Part shown: piece by piece, positions 43,874 to 53,976 of the stretch | Position numbering within the stretch: position 1 is the stretch's first letter | Layout of the letters: each line of letters begins with the position of its first letter | Position numbers and translations under genes: made by a program | Notes under the pieces: generated by a model | Database searches by the model: none | Told to the model about the DNA's origin: nothing | Seen by the model: the letters and a program-made list of their open reading frames with translations, nothing else | DNA from: an uncultured bacterium | GTDB lineage: Bacteria; Patescibacteriota; Saccharimonadia; Saccharimonadales; Saccharimonadaceae | Assembly (NCBI GenBank): GCA_938036155.1 | Contig: CALHPA010000002.1 | Span: forward strand, 1-64,000 | Length of the DNA: 64,000 nt | Reading direction: 5' to 3'

Positions 43874-46124
43874 CTTCATAGCTTGAAGCCAAAACCTCGC
43901 GAGGTTTTGAGCCGTTTGGCGGGCCAACAATTCCTTTATCTTCCATATCGTCGATCAATTTTGCAGCACGACTATAACCAATTCCAAGCCTACGTTGCAA
44001 ATAGCTAGTTGAAGCTTTTCGTGCTTCAATTACAATTTTTACGGCCGTTTCAAAAGTTTCATCAACCGAAGAACTGCCGCCATTCATAACGACACCACCC
44101 ATTGAACTTGGCGCTTGGACTGGTTGCGAAATAACTTCGTCATTATATTGTGGTGGCCCTTGTGAGCGGATAAAATTAGTTACTCGCAGAACTTCCTCAT
44201 CGGTTACCCAAGCCCCCTGAACACGCTTCAAATTAGAAGCTCCATTCATATAGAAGAGCATATCACCGTAACCAAGGAGTTTCTCGGCACCACCACGATC
44301 AAGAATTGTCCGAGAATCACCATTTGCGGCAACTTTAAAAGCAATCCGGCTTGGAACATTACCTTTAATCAAGCCAGTCACAACGCTAACAACTGGTTTT
44401 TGAGTTGCAAGAACAAGATGAATTCCAACTGCACGCGCTTTTTGAGCAATTCGAACAATCATGGCTTCAACATCTTTCGAAGCCGCCATCATCAAGTCAG
44501 CGAGCTCATCAACTACAATCACAATATATGGCAAAGGCTTAAGAAGTTCCGGTTCTTCTCCTTCTGGCGTATTTTTCTTAATTTTTTCGTTTTTCGAAAT
44601 CACATGCTTATTATAACTCTTGATTTCTTTAATTTTTTCATCAGCTAAAACACGGTAGCGCCGTTCCATTTCATTAACAGCCCAACGAAGAGCTGAAAGT
44701 GCTTTTTCGGAGTCATTGATAATTGGTGTTAAAAGGTGTGGAATATCCTCGTATGCGGTCATTTCTACAACTTTTGGATCAACCATAATTAGCTTTAATT
44801 CACTTGGTGAATGGCGATAAAGCAAACTTGTTAAAAGTGCATTCATCATTACAGATTTTCCTGAACCAGTTTGACCAGCAATTAAAAGATGCGGCATTTT
44901 CGCCAAATTTCCAACAACTGGATGGCCAGAAATATCTTTACCTATTGCAAAAGTCAATGGGTCGTGTGAGTTTTTCCATTCCTTTGAATCTAAAACACTA
45001 TAAAGCCGCACATCAGCCGACTTTAAATTTGGAATTTCAATACCAACTGCACGCTTTCCTGGAATTGGAGCCTCAACACGAATCGATTCAGCCGCCAAAT
45101 TTAGAGCGATATTATCACTAAGATTTTCAATTCTGCTTAGCTTAACGCCACTTTGCGGAACTAAAGTATACTGAGTTACTCTTGGACCAATATTTGCAGC
45201 TTCCATTTCAACTTCAATATTAAATTCACTCAAAGTATTCTTAATTGTGCGTGCATTTTGCTCAACATCACCAGCATCGGCAGGAGCTTGTGATTGCTCA
45301 AGTAAACTAAAATCTGGCGCTTTCCATTTCAAATCATCAAAAATATGCCCAGTATTTTCTGGCTTTTTAATTTCTTCTTTCGAAACCTTTTCCAGCTTCT
45401 TTGAAATTCGCACCAAACCTTTTTTCTCTTTTGGCTCGTCTTTTTCTTGTGATTTTTTATCCAATACTGCAACGCCAGCATTCAGCTTAATTTCTGGTTT
45501 TTCTTCAGCAGAATCATTAACTTTTTTCAGCAACATCGATTCTTTAGCTTTTTCGAAAACCTTAGCATTTTTAGATTCATTTGCAAAATCGCTAGTTTTA
45601 AGCATTTCGCCAATCTTTTTAATCACAACGATTGGTGAAACTCGTAAAATCGAAAGAAGCGTAATTGAAATTAACAAAAGATAAATAATTGCTGCCACCA
45701 TTGAATTAACCATTACTAGCATAATTTTATTCGAAACTTCTCCGCTCCAACCTCCATAATGAACACCAGCTGAAGTTTTAAATAGACCAAAAAATCCGCT
45801 TAGCCAAATTAAAATTAAAATTAACCCAAAAGTGTTTAAAATTGGAAATCGATTTTGTTCGTCACGAAATATTTCGACAGCAATAAAGATCAAAACCGCC
45901 GGCAAGAAGAAAGTTGCCCAACCCATAAGCCCAAGAAGCGCTTTATGGATTACAACCAATGCTGAACCGCCAGCACCAAACCAGCTTAAAACAAGAAAAA
46001 GTGAAAAAGCAACCAAGATAACTGCACCAACCTGCGCCCAAAAACCAGCTGGCAAAACACTTTGTTTTGGAGCTAGATTTTTTTTAGATTTACCTTTTGT
46101 TGATTTTACTTGTTTTTTAGCCAT
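43860..46124 (-). CDS. ftsK: DNA translocase FtsK/SpoIIIE
   Basis: 754 residues. Four membrane segments in the first 170, a linker, then the motor with Walker A AGQTGSGKSVMM and Walker B VIVVDELADLMM, and a C-terminal gamma winged helix (ASTSYLQRRLGIGYSRAAKLI) that reads KOPS-type signals and activates Xer. Moves the chromosome at division together with the tyrosine recombinase at 28694. ATG 46124 is used (TATAAT at 46136-46141, leader about 5 nt); an in-frame TTG lies 6 nt earlier. Confidence 0.95.
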   Translation of the reverse strand: MAKKQVKSTKGKSKKNLAPKQSVLPAGFWAQVGAVILVAFSLFLVLSWFGAGGSALVVIHKALLGLMGWATFFLPAVLIFIAVEIFRDEQNRFPILNTFGLILILIWLSGFFGLFKTSAGVHYGGWSGEVSNKIMLVMVNSMVAAIIYLLLISITLLSILRVSPIVVIKKIGEMLKTSDFANESKNAKVFEKAKESMLLKKVNDSAEEKPEIKLNAGVAVLDKKSQEKDEPKEKKGLVRISKKLEKVSKEEIKKPENTGHIFDDLKWKAPDFSLLEQSQAPADAGDVEQNARTIKNTLSEFNIEVEMEAANIGPRVTQYTLVPQSGVKLSRIENLSDNIALNLAAESIRVEAPIPGKRAVGIEIPNLKSADVRLYSVLDSKEWKNSHDPLTFAIGKDISGHPVVGNLAKMPHLLIAGQTGSGKSVMMNALLTSLLYRHSPSELKLIMVDPKVVEMTAYEDIPHLLTPIINDSEKALSALRWAVNEMERRYRVLADEKIKEIKSYNKHVISKNEKIKKNTPEGEEPELLKPLPYIVIVVDELADLMMAASKDVEAMIVRIAQKARAVGIHLVLATQKPVVSVVTGLIKGNVPSRIAFKVAANGDSRTILDRGGAEKLLGYGDMLFYMNGASNLKRVQGAWVTDEEVLRVTNFIRSQGPPQYNDEVISQPVQAPSSMGGVVMNGGSSSVDETFETAVKIVIEARKASTSYLQRRLGIGYSRAAKLIDDMEDKGIVGPPNGSKPREVLASSYEEIGE

Positions 46125-46170
46125 AATCAATTTATATTATATCACAAAAACGTTTTTTCGAAAACTATTT

Positions 46171-47127
46171 TTAACTCTTTAATTTGCTAGCAATTTCAAA
46201 AATCGTTGACTCAACTAAATTCCAAGGATCAACACTTTCAGTTTTAATAATTTCATCTACCTGCGTGAATTTTGAAACAATCTCAGCAAGTTGGCTTTCA
46301 CTCAAATTTTGCACAAAATTCTCCATTTTTCCTAAAGCCCAAGTATTCGCACCGATTTCTTTAGAAATTTCTGCCGTAGTTTTCCCAATATTTTTACCAA
46401 CTTTTAAAGCTACTAAATTAAAAATTTGTGTTGAAATCATTCCTAAAAAGCGAAAAGCTCCGTCTTCACCATCTGTAATTTTTAATTTCGAAAACTCCTC
46501 TTGCAACTTCAAAATATCGCCCAAAAACATCATTTCGATAATTGCAAATGCATTACTCTCAATATTCTGTGGAACGAATTCACGAATATTTTGTTCATTA
46601 GCCTCACCAATTAATGCTATTTTTTCGATTGCATCACGTATTCGCCATTCATCAACACCAACCCAAGAAATCAAAAAATTCGCCGTTTTATTATCAAGCG
46701 ATAAACCTTGTTTTTTTGCAAAAAGTCGTGCAAACTCTGCCAAATTTTTCGAATCTCTTGCGGTTAAATTCTTAAATTCATATAATTCAACAATTTTCGA
46801 AATCGCCTTATAAACAACCGAACGCTTATCAATTTTATCTTCAATTAAACAAAGATGAACATCGGTTGAAATTCTTGGTAAAATTTCAGCTAAATTCTGC
46901 CAAATTTCTGAATTTTCGCTCAAATTTCGGATATAAACAAAACGTTTTTCAGATAACAAACTAACGCCACAAATTAAACTCACAAAATCACTCTTCGAAA
47001 GCTCGTCAGAGTTACTTTTTTGAATTTCAAAACCAGATTTTTCAGCATCAATCTTCATTTTAGCGAGCTGAGCAGTGCGTTCATAAGAGTTATCGCCATA
47101 AAGAATTATTGTTTTTCCACCAATCAT
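46171..47127 (-). CDS. holA: DNA polymerase III delta subunit
   Basis: 318 residues, clamp-loader wrench. The N-terminal ATPase-like domain (IILYGDNSYERTAQLAKMK) has no P-loop, as expected, and the C-terminal collar region follows. Sequence conservation is low in this family, but length and blocks fit. Its ATG overlaps the mutM stop (TGATG), so they are co-translated. Confidence 0.85.
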   Translation of the reverse strand: MIGGKTIILYGDNSYERTAQLAKMKIDAEKSGFEIQKSNSDELSKSDFVSLICGVSLLSEKRFVYIRNLSENSEIWQNLAEILPRISTDVHLCLIEDKIDKRSVVYKAISKIVELYEFKNLTARDSKNLAEFARLFAKKQGLSLDNKTANFLISWVGVDEWRIRDAIEKIALIGEANEQNIREFVPQNIESNAFAIIEMMFLGDILKLQEEFSKLKITDGEDGAFRFLGMISTQIFNLVALKVGKNIGKTTAEISKEIGANTWALGKMENFVQNLSESQLAEIVSKFTQVDEIIKTESVDPWNLVESTIFEIASKLKS

Positions 47128-48008
47128 CAGTTTTCACTACCTTTAATTTTTTGGCAATTTGTGCAAAAATGTGTTCCTCTACCACCAACACGAATTTTTG
47201 AGATTTCTGTTCCACAACGTTTACAAGGCTCGCCATCTTTATGATAAACGGCGGCATAATTTAAATAATTTCCGCGTGAGCCATCTGCATTAACATAATT
47301 TCGGTCGGTTGAGCCACCTCTTTTAATCGATTCATTCATCACAAAACGAATCGCCTCATGCAAATTCACAAAATCTTCGTTCGAAAAATCTTTAACTCTA
47401 GTTTCAGGGTGAATTTTTGCTCGCCACAAAGCCTCGTCAGCATAGATATTTCCAACACCAGCAATAACACTTTGCTCTAAAATCGCAGGCTTTATCATAC
47501 TATTTTGTTTTTTTGAAAGACGATTTTTTAAAATTTCAACCGTAAAATTATCTTCAAGAGGTTCAGGACCAAGCTTTTGAAAAAATGGCAAATTTTCAAT
47601 TTCTGGTATTGGTAGTAGTTTCATATAGCCAAATTTTCGCTGGTCATTAAAAAATAATTTAGTTTTATCTTCAAAATCAATCTCAACTCTTGTTGATTTA
47701 TTTGGAAGATCGTTCAAAAAATCCTCATTCGGATGCCCTGCACCCCAGTTCTCTTCACCACGATAAACCATTTGCCCTGTCATTCGAAGGTGTGTTACAA
47801 GCGACCAACCATTCTCTAGCTCAATAATTATAGCTTTTCCGCGGCGGCGAACATTCGAAATTTCAGCACCAATCATAAAATCCTGAACATCTATTTCAGC
47901 ATTCGGAAAACTTTTAGGCCAATCGTGTTTAACTTTCGCAATTTTCTTTTTTAAAATTAGTCGATTCAAGCCCCTTACAACTGTTTCAACTTCTGGTAAT
48001 TCTGGCAT
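47127..48008 (-). CDS. mutM: Formamidopyrimidine-DNA glycosylase
   Basis: 293 residues. MPELPEVETVVRGL gives the catalytic Pro2 and Glu3; a helix-two-turn-helix and the C-terminal zinc finger with CKRCGTEI and GGRGTHFCTNCQ (DNA-binding Arg kept) follow. Removes oxidised guanine. AAGGAGG lies before the ATG; overlaps the HAD gene upstream. Confidence 0.96.
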   Translation of the reverse strand: MPELPEVETVVRGLNRLILKKKIAKVKHDWPKSFPNAEIDVQDFMIGAEISNVRRRGKAIIIELENGWSLVTHLRMTGQMVYRGEENWGAGHPNEDFLNDLPNKSTRVEIDFEDKTKLFFNDQRKFGYMKLLPIPEIENLPFFQKLGPEPLEDNFTVEILKNRLSKKQNSMIKPAILEQSVIAGVGNIYADEALWRAKIHPETRVKDFSNEDFVNLHEAIRFVMNESIKRGGSTDRNYVNADGSRGNYLNYAAVYHKDGEPCKRCGTEISKIRVGGRGTHFCTNCQKIKGSEN

Positions 48009-48442
48009 TATTCCTCCTTAAATTCTTTCGAAAATTCATTCCAATTTTGATATAAAAATGCGTTTATTCCAAGTTTTTTGGCAGCTTCAACATTTTGCCA
48101 AGAATCATCAAAAAAGTAAATTTCATTTAAACAAGCCTCACTTTTATCAATTGCAATTTCAAAAATCTCTTTTGAAGGTTTCGAAAAACCAACCTCACCC
48201 GAAAGCACCAAGAAATCAAAGAGTTCCTCCTGCTCCTCTTTTGAGAAAAGCTGATTAAATTGATATTGTGCGACATTAGATAAAACGCCAATTTTCGAAC
48301 CTTTAGCTTTATTTTCTCGAATAAAATTCAACAAATTTTGATCCTTTTGCCAAACATACTCAAAAAGGTGCTCCGAAGAAGGCTGGCGAGAAACCAGCAC
48401 TCCGAAGCAGTCAAAAATCAAAACTTTAGCGTTTAATTTCAT
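48008..48442 (-). CDS. HAD-superfamily hydrolase, short
   Basis: 144 residues. Motif I FDCFGVLV (nucleophile Asp), motif II LSGEV, Lys in GFSKPSKEIF and motif IV FFDDSW. The cap is small, so it belongs to the YihX-like group acting on small phosphates; substrate unknown. It overlaps the gene before it by 17 nt and mutM after it. Confidence 0.85.
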   Translation of the reverse strand: MKLNAKVLIFDCFGVLVSRQPSSEHLFEYVWQKDQNLLNFIRENKAKGSKIGVLSNVAQYQFNQLFSKEEQEELFDFLVLSGEVGFSKPSKEIFEIAIDKSEACLNEIYFFDDSWQNVEAAKKLGINAFLYQNWNEFSKEFKEE

Positions 48443-49070
48443 TTATTCCAAGATCGCGAACAATTTGCTCATGTCCAGGAACTTGCGCAATGAACAAATT
48501 TTGCAATTGTTTTGTATTTGCAATAAGTGAACCTTTTGAACCCGAGCAAGTTGAAGTCCAGAGGTGTTTTTCAGTTTTGTCATCTTTTAGCATTGAAAAA
48601 TCATAAAGATGGCCAGTAGCACAAACGCCAGCTAAATCATCTGCCTCGCCGTTAAAAGGAGTTCCTTTCATCATATTCGCTTTATTTAAAGCATTCACAA
48701 ATTGTGTATAAGATTCAGTATTGTTATCAAGCTTAACCTCTTTAATTACTTCACCAAGATAACCTTTGTAAGTTGTGAGTTTTCGAAATTTTGGTGAAAC
48801 CTCAACCGTGTAAGAACGAAAATTCTCTTGTGCAACAATCGGCCCACGAACCACCATTTTAACACTGCGGTTTTGATCAGCGCTTAACAATTCTTTACTT
48901 GAAGGCGAATTATCTTCTTTCGAAGTTTCATTGTTCGCCTGCTGAGCTTGGTCTGAACCATTTCCACCATTCATAAATGCATTAACAATTGTTACAACTG
49001 TAATAATTGAAAGAATTGCAATCGCAATAATCAATAAAATTGGTGCAATTCGTATAATTTTTTCTTTCAT
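48426..49070 (-). CDS. Unknown membrane-anchored protein
   Basis: 214 residues. One membrane segment (about 9-32), an Asn/Ser/Glu-rich stretch and an outer domain of about 140 residues with two cysteines (ATVCATGH and TSTCSGS in the translated blocks GVCATGH and TSTCSG). No family recognised. Sits between rpoD and the HAD gene; AAGGTTAAG before the ATG. Confidence 0.7.
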   Translation of the reverse strand: MKEKIIRIAPILLIIAIAILSIITVVTIVNAFMNGGNGSDQAQQANNETSKEDNSPSSKELLSADQNRSVKMVVRGPIVAQENFRSYTVEVSPKFRKLTTYKGYLGEVIKEVKLDNNTESYTQFVNALNKANMMKGTPFNGEADDLAGVCATGHLYDFSMLKDDKTEKHLWTSTCSGSKGSLIANTKQLQNLFIAQVPGHEQIVRDLGINEIKR

Positions 49071-49091
49071 CTTAACCTTTCCCCACCACGT

Positions 49092-50105
49092 TTAGTCCAA
49101 ATATTCATGAAGCTTTTTCGAATCTTTATGCTTTTTGAGTTTCATTAAAGCTTTAGCTTCAATCTGGCGAATTCGCTCGCGAGTTACCGCAAATTCAAGA
49201 CCAACTTCTTCAAGCGTATGACTTTTTGTGCCATTTAAACCAAAACGCATTTCAAGAATTTTCCGCTCACGATCAGAAAGTGTTGAAAGAATTTCGCGAA
49301 CTTGTTCTTTCAAAAGCTGAACCGTTGCGGATTCTTCTGGGCTGGCAGTATCTTCATCTTCAATGAAATCACCAAGTGTTGATTCTTCGCCCTCCTCGCC
49401 ATCACGACCAATTCCAGCATCTAAAGAAGTAATATCTTGCTTAATTTTTTGAATATATTCAATTTTTTCAACATCCATGTCCATTTCTTTAGCGAGTTCT
49501 TGGTTGGTTGGCTCACGGTTTAACTCTTGCGTTAATCGGCGAGAAGTTCGCATAAGCTTATTAATCGTTTCAACCATATGAACAGGAATTCGAATAGTCC
49601 GAGCTTGGTCGGCAATTGCGCGTGTAATTGCCTGCCGAATCCACCAAGTTGCATAAGTTGAGAATTTAAAACCTTTACTTGGATCGAATTTATCAACCGC
49701 ACGAAGAAGCCCCGTGTTCCCTTCTTGAATTAAGTCAAGCAGTTCCAAACCACGGCCAGAATATCTTTTCGCAATTGAAACAACCAAACGCATGTTTGCT
49801 TCAGCCATTTTATCTTTTGCACGTTGATCGCCCTGCATTGCTTTTTCAGCAAGCTCGGTCTCTTTTTCAAGTGAAAGGAGTGGAATCTTACCAATTTCAC
49901 GAAGATACATTCGAACGCTATCATCTGTTATATCATCATTATAAGCACCATTCAATAAATCTTCTTCGGTGATATCTTCTTCGTCTTCAACCGCAAGGTC
50001 GTCAAAATCTGGTTCGAAATCATCAAGCGAAAGAGTTGCATCCACAATGCCGTCTTCATTTAGAATTTCTTCTGGTAGTTCTTTTTTACTCTTACCTTTT
50101 ACCAC
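49092..50105 (-). CDS. rpoD: Primary sigma factor RpoD/SigA
   Basis: 337 residues, short N-terminus. Region 1.2 [15 protein letters not shown], region 2 with [13 protein letters not shown] and [20 protein letters not shown] (binds -10), region 3, and region 4.2 ending [17 protein letters not shown] (binds -35). It should read the TTGACT-17-TATAAT promoters seen here, including the extended -10 ones. The start is GTG 50105 after AAGGAG, overlapping the end of dnaG. Confidence 0.97.
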   Translation of the reverse strand: MVKGKSKKELPEEILNEDGIVDATLSLDDFEPDFDDLAVEDEEDITEEDLLNGAYNDDITDDSVRMYLREIGKIPLLSLEKETELAEKAMQGDQRAKDKMAEANMRLVVSIAKRYSGRGLELLDLIQEGNTGLLRAVDKFDPSKGFKFSTYATWWIRQAITRAIADQARTIRIPVHMVETINKLMRTSRRLTQELNREPTNQELAKEMDMDVEKIEYIQKIKQDITSLDAGIGRDGEEGEESTLGDFIEDEDTASPEESATVQLLKEQVREILSTLSDRERKILEMRFGLNGTKSHTLEEVGLEFAVTRERIRQIEAKALMKLKKHKDSKKLHEYLD

Positions 50106-51828
50106 TATTCAGCTCCTTATTTAATTGCATAATTTCCATCAAAATCTTCATTTTCAAATTTTCATCACCTTGAATTTCAGCATCTTCGAGTTGCTCTTGA
50201 AGATTTATTTTTCGTTCTTGTAAATTTTGGGTTTTAATTTTATGAATCAAACGCTTCATTTCGTCGGTGGCACTGCCTTTTATATTCCCGAGTCGTTCGT
50301 CAGCCTTTAATAGAAGTATTTTAACATAATCATCGAAGTTTTTCAAGAGATCGAGATTATTTGATTTCAAAATTTGCAGAATTTGATTTCGCTGCTTATC
50401 GTGCAAAATATCATCTTGCAACTCACTCAACATTTCAGCAAGCTTCCGTTCTTTAATTGCAAGAGCCAACAAATCATCTTCATAAATATATTCATCAACA
50501 AATTTCTCATCAGTTTTTTCAATTTTTATTCGCCTTTTTGGTTTAACTGGCCTAGGCTTTTCATCGAATTTTCCGAGTAATGTTATTTTCGAAACGCCAA
50601 TTCTTTTCGAAATTTGTTCAATATAAAAATCTTTTTCCACAGGGTCATTTAAGTTTTCCACAAGTTTCAGTGCTATTGTGGAAAACTCCTTTTTTCCTAC
50701 GGCGGTTGCAATATTTAGCCGTTTTTCATATTGATCAAAAATCCATTCTATTGCCGGTTGCGGTTTTGAAATTGAATCCTTCCAAAGTTCCAAATCTTTT
50801 TGAATTAATTCATCTGGATCTTTAGCTTCACCCGCCGATTGGTCTAAAGTGATAATCGAAAGCTCCACACCAGCTTGCTGTCCCAATGAGATTGCTCGCT
50901 CGGTGGCACTAATTCCAGCCTGATCGCTATCGAAACAGAGGCGAACATCATTCGAAAATCGACTAAGAGCCTTTAAGTGGTGAACCGTCATTGCCGTACC
51001 GGCCGTTGCAACCACATTTTTCACGCCAGCTTGGTGGCTCGAAATTACATCCATATTTCCTTCAACCACAACCACAAAACCAGCTTTTCGAATTTCATTT
51101 TTTGCTTGCGAAAGACCAAAAATATTCGAAGATTTATCATAAAGCAAAGTTTGAGGTGTATTTAAATATTTTGGCGCATTCGGCTCATCTTTAATAAGTC
51201 GGCCAGTAAAACCAACTGGTGATCCACCCGAATCCTGCAAGGTAATCACCATTCGATTTCGAAAGATATCACCACCAAATCGGTTTAGCAGTCCAGCATC
51301 ACGGATATCACTTATCGTAAAACCTTTTTTTAGCAAAAAATTCGTGAGCATTTTTTGAGCATTTGGAGCAAAACCAATTTTGAACTCTTGCACAATCTCT
51401 TTCGAAAGTCTGCGATTTTTAAAAACATAGTTTAAAGCTTCTTTATTACGAATCAACATATGCTGATAAAAATTTGCGCTGATTTGTAAAATTTTTCGAA
51501 GTCGTTCTTTTTTCTCAGAAATTTCTCTTGAACGCTTTGAATCAAAAGTTTCGATTTCAACGCCAGCTTTTCGTGCCAGAAATTCCAAAGCCTCGCGAAA
51601 AGTCATTCCTTCAATTTCCATAATAAAACCAAAAATATCGCCACCCTTACCAGATGAAAAATCGTGCCAAATTTGTTTATCAGGGCTAATTATAAAACTT
51701 GGAGTTCGCTCATTCGTCCAAGGGCTAAGTGCTTTAAAATTACGCCCAGTTCGCTTGAGCTCAAGATATTCGCCAGCCAAATCTTCAATGCTTATTCTTG
51801 CTTTAATTTCATCTCTGGCATCATTCAT
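50092..51828 (-). CDS. dnaG: DNA primase with zinc ligands lost
   Basis: 578 residues. Makes RNA primers for replication. The N-terminal CHC2 fold is recognisable ([14 protein letters not shown], then [12 protein letters not shown]), but the zinc ligands C-H-C-C are replaced: CPFH by SPWT, and the C..C pair by HDFSSG. TOPRIM motifs EGNMD and DSDQAG are intact. A DnaB-binding C-terminus is present. TGCTAAAAT (51835-51840 plus TGC) ends 6 nt before the ATG, predicting a leaderless mRNA. Followed by rpoD, as in the classical operon. Confidence 0.95.
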   Translation of the reverse strand: MNDARDEIKARISIEDLAGEYLELKRTGRNFKALSPWTNERTPSFIISPDKQIWHDFSSGKGGDIFGFIMEIEGMTFREALEFLARKAGVEIETFDSKRSREISEKKERLRKILQISANFYQHMLIRNKEALNYVFKNRRLSKEIVQEFKIGFAPNAQKMLTNFLLKKGFTISDIRDAGLLNRFGGDIFRNRMVITLQDSGGSPVGFTGRLIKDEPNAPKYLNTPQTLLYDKSSNIFGLSQAKNEIRKAGFVVVVEGNMDVISSHQAGVKNVVATAGTAMTVHHLKALSRFSNDVRLCFDSDQAGISATERAISLGQQAGVELSIITLDQSAGEAKDPDELIQKDLELWKDSISKPQPAIEWIFDQYEKRLNIATAVGKKEFSTIALKLVENLNDPVEKDFYIEQISKRIGVSKITLLGKFDEKPRPVKPKRRIKIEKTDEKFVDEYIYEDDLLALAIKERKLAEMLSELQDDILHDKQRNQILQILKSNNLDLLKNFDDYVKILLLKADERLGNIKGSATDEMKRLIHKIKTQNLQERKINLQEQLEDAEIQGDENLKMKILMEIMQLNKELNSGKR

Positions 51829-51891
51829 ATCTATATTTTAGCATAAAAAGCAGCCCTCATCAATCAAAAAATTAGGCTGCATTTCAGGAAA

Positions 51892-52845
51892 TTATTTTGC
51901 TTTATGGTAATTTTCAAGCTGTTTCGAAGATTCTGTAAGATTTTTTTCGATTTTTTCATATACCGACTTTTGTGAAGAAGGCGAAGCTTTTTTACGTCGT
52001 ACAATTAAATCTTTTACACGAATCAACTGATATGCCATTTCACGGGAATAAACTTCATCAATTGTTGCATTCAAGAAAGCATCATCAAGGGTTGCGCTAA
52101 GCTTATCAAAAATTGCATCAGTTTGTTTTATCGCTTGCGAATTCTTTTTCGAATCTCCACGAGGAACTTCAATCTTTCTGCTCTTCATAAATTCTTTCAA
52201 ATCCTGCTCATTCGAACTAAGTGAAGTGTTAATTCCCGCATTTACGGCCGCTAGATCTGAGCTTTTAATCTTATTCTGAAAAGATTTTGTAGTTTCCTTT
52301 AATTTCGAAATATTATAATAAGCACGAATTACCGCTTGGGCATTATCATCGCCCTTATTGCTAGTTACAATAATAAAAATCGAGAAAAATAGCGAAATCA
52401 ATAATGCCGAAGCACCTAAAATTTTACCTTTAGTCCAAAATGGAGCGGCTTTTTTGGGCGCAATCTTATTAAGGTATTCAACCGTGTAAGGGTTTTCAGT
52501 TGTAGTATCTTGCGAATAATTTTGATCTGGCATTAAATTTGGAGCAACTTGTGGATTTTGAATAGGTTGATTCGGCTGAACCGGAAATTGCTGTTGATTT
52601 TGATAATTATTTGGATATTGTGGGAAATTCTGTTGCGTACCAAAATTTTGATTTTGGCCACCAAATTGTTGCTGTGGATTTTGTCCATTTGGGAACTGTC
52701 CATTCGGAAATTGACCATTTTGAACAAAATTATTCGAAAAACCACCGTAATTTTGTTGTGGTGGATAAGGATTTTGAGGATAATTATTTGGTGCACCAAA
52801 ATTTTGATTTTGGCCGCCCTGATTCCAATCTTCGTTCGGTTTCAT
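51892..52845 (-). CDS. Unknown membrane protein with Asn/Gln/Pro-rich cytoplasmic head
   Basis: 317 residues. The first 115 are built from N, Q, P, G and F (NYPQNPYPPQQN-like repeats) and must be disordered; one membrane segment follows (about 140-162), then a helical outer part of about 150 residues. No family recognised. Start set at ATG 52845 (MKPNEDW): TATAAT (52856-52861) is 10 nt upstream, so the leader is about 3 nt. Confidence 0.7.
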   Translation of the reverse strand: MKPNEDWNQGGQNQNFGAPNNYPQNPYPPQQNYGGFSNNFVQNGQFPNGQFPNGQNPQQQFGGQNQNFGTQQNFPQYPNNYQNQQQFPVQPNQPIQNPQVAPNLMPDQNYSQDTTTENPYTVEYLNKIAPKKAAPFWTKGKILGASALLISLFFSIFIIVTSNKGDDNAQAVIRAYYNISKLKETTKSFQNKIKSSDLAAVNAGINTSLSSNEQDLKEFMKSRKIEVPRGDSKKNSQAIKQTDAIFDKLSATLDDAFLNATIDEVYSREMAYQLIRVKDLIVRRKKASPSSQKSVYEKIEKNLTESSKQLENYHKAK

Positions 52846-52963
52846 ATTACTTATGATTATATCACAAAAAAGTTTTTTTCGCAAAGAAAACCCCGTTTTT
52901 TGCGAGGTTATTCTATATAAAAGATAAACTTATGATTATGATTTATCAACAGTTTTATAGAAT

Positions 52964-53389
52964 TTATTCGCAAACCAAGCGATAACTCAAGCGAAACAAA
53001 TCTCGCAATTCTTCGGCCGAAACTTGCCCTTGGCCAATAATTAAATTCCACTCACGCTCGCTCATCAGCTTCGAAGGTACTACACTTTCTTTTTCGCGTA
53101 AAATCCTAGCAAGCTGCGCGCCTGTTTTCATTTCAACTTTTAAAGGTTTTGAACCATCGTGAATAATTGCGAAAATCGCTTTCGGCTCTTCACTTTCTGC
53201 AATTTTTGAAAGAATCTTTTCACCAGTTTCACGCTCAAAATCACCAAGCTCACCAGCCATTTTTTCTTGCCATTTTTTTTCTAATTTATCAAAATTAACT
53301 TCAAAAATTTCAAGTTTATTTTCTTCATCTTTTCGAACTTCTGCAGCATTAAAAGTTAGCAAAAAATCTCTAATTTCACTTTGATTCAT
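52964..53389 (-). CDS. Unknown small soluble protein
   Basis: 141 residues, charged and helical, no recognised domain. Shares a base with the orn stop (TAATG), so it is co-translated with oligoribonuclease; a role in RNA metabolism is only a guess. Confidence 0.65.
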   Translation of the reverse strand: MNQSEIRDFLLTFNAAEVRKDEENKLEIFEVNFDKLEKKWQEKMAGELGDFERETGEKILSKIAESEEPKAIFAIIHDGSKPLKVEMKTGAQLARILREKESVVPSKLMSEREWNLIIGQGQVSAEELRDLFRLSYRLVCE

Positions 53390-53937
53390 TATTTTTTCAC
53401 CTTTTTTAAATAAAATTTTAATTCCTCAATTGAACCGCGAATATCATCTAGTGCGCGGTGATTTTCAGGCTTAGCAAAAACACGTTTAAATTTAGCACTC
53501 ATCACAACCTTCCACGCCGAGACATCTAACATTCGATAATGCAACATTTTTTCAAGGTTTTTCCATTCTGCACGAATAAATCGGCGATCTTGGTGGATTG
53601 AATTTCCACCCAAAAGAATTTTCTCGCCTTTCGAAATTTCTTCAGCAAAATTTTCTTCCACAAATTTAATTAAATCTGCTTCAACTTCTTGTGAATTTTT
53701 TGTGGTACGAGAATTTTGTAATTTTAAAGCATCGCGTGTTTCGCTAAAAGTATCCCAAAAATCACCAACCATTCGGCTTTCGATAATTTTATTTTCAACT
53801 TTAATTGCGCTTTCGAAAGTAGCGATTTCATTAAAATCCCAATCTGTTGCAATTGCAGCAACTTCTAAAATTCGGTCTTTTTCAGGTTCAAGACCTGTCA
53901 TTTCTAAATCAATCCAAAGAATTTTTGCGTTTTTCAT
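53389..53937 (-). CDS. orn: Oligoribonuclease
   Basis: 182 residues. DEDDh exonuclease: WIDLEMTGLEPEKD (Asp10, Glu12), a middle Asp and HRALDDIRGSIEEL (His, Asp). Degrades 2-5 nt RNAs. Orn is mostly proteobacterial and actinobacterial, so it is worth noting here. TGATATAAT (53945-53950 plus TGA) ends 7 nt before the ATG, giving a leaderless mRNA. Confidence 0.92.
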   Translation of the reverse strand: MKNAKILWIDLEMTGLEPEKDRILEVAAIATDWDFNEIATFESAIKVENKIIESRMVGDFWDTFSETRDALKLQNSRTTKNSQEVEADLIKFVEENFAEEISKGEKILLGGNSIHQDRRFIRAEWKNLEKMLHYRMLDVSAWKVVMSAKFKRVFAKPENHRALDDIRGSIEELKFYLKKVKK

Positions 53938-53976
53938 TATTTAAATTATATCATTTTTTAGCAGAATAAGCAAAAA

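Noticed and set aside
46184..46813. 209-codon frame opposite holA
   Set aside because: Antisense shadow with Ser/Phe/Ile-rich nonsense composition; holA is coupled to mutM.
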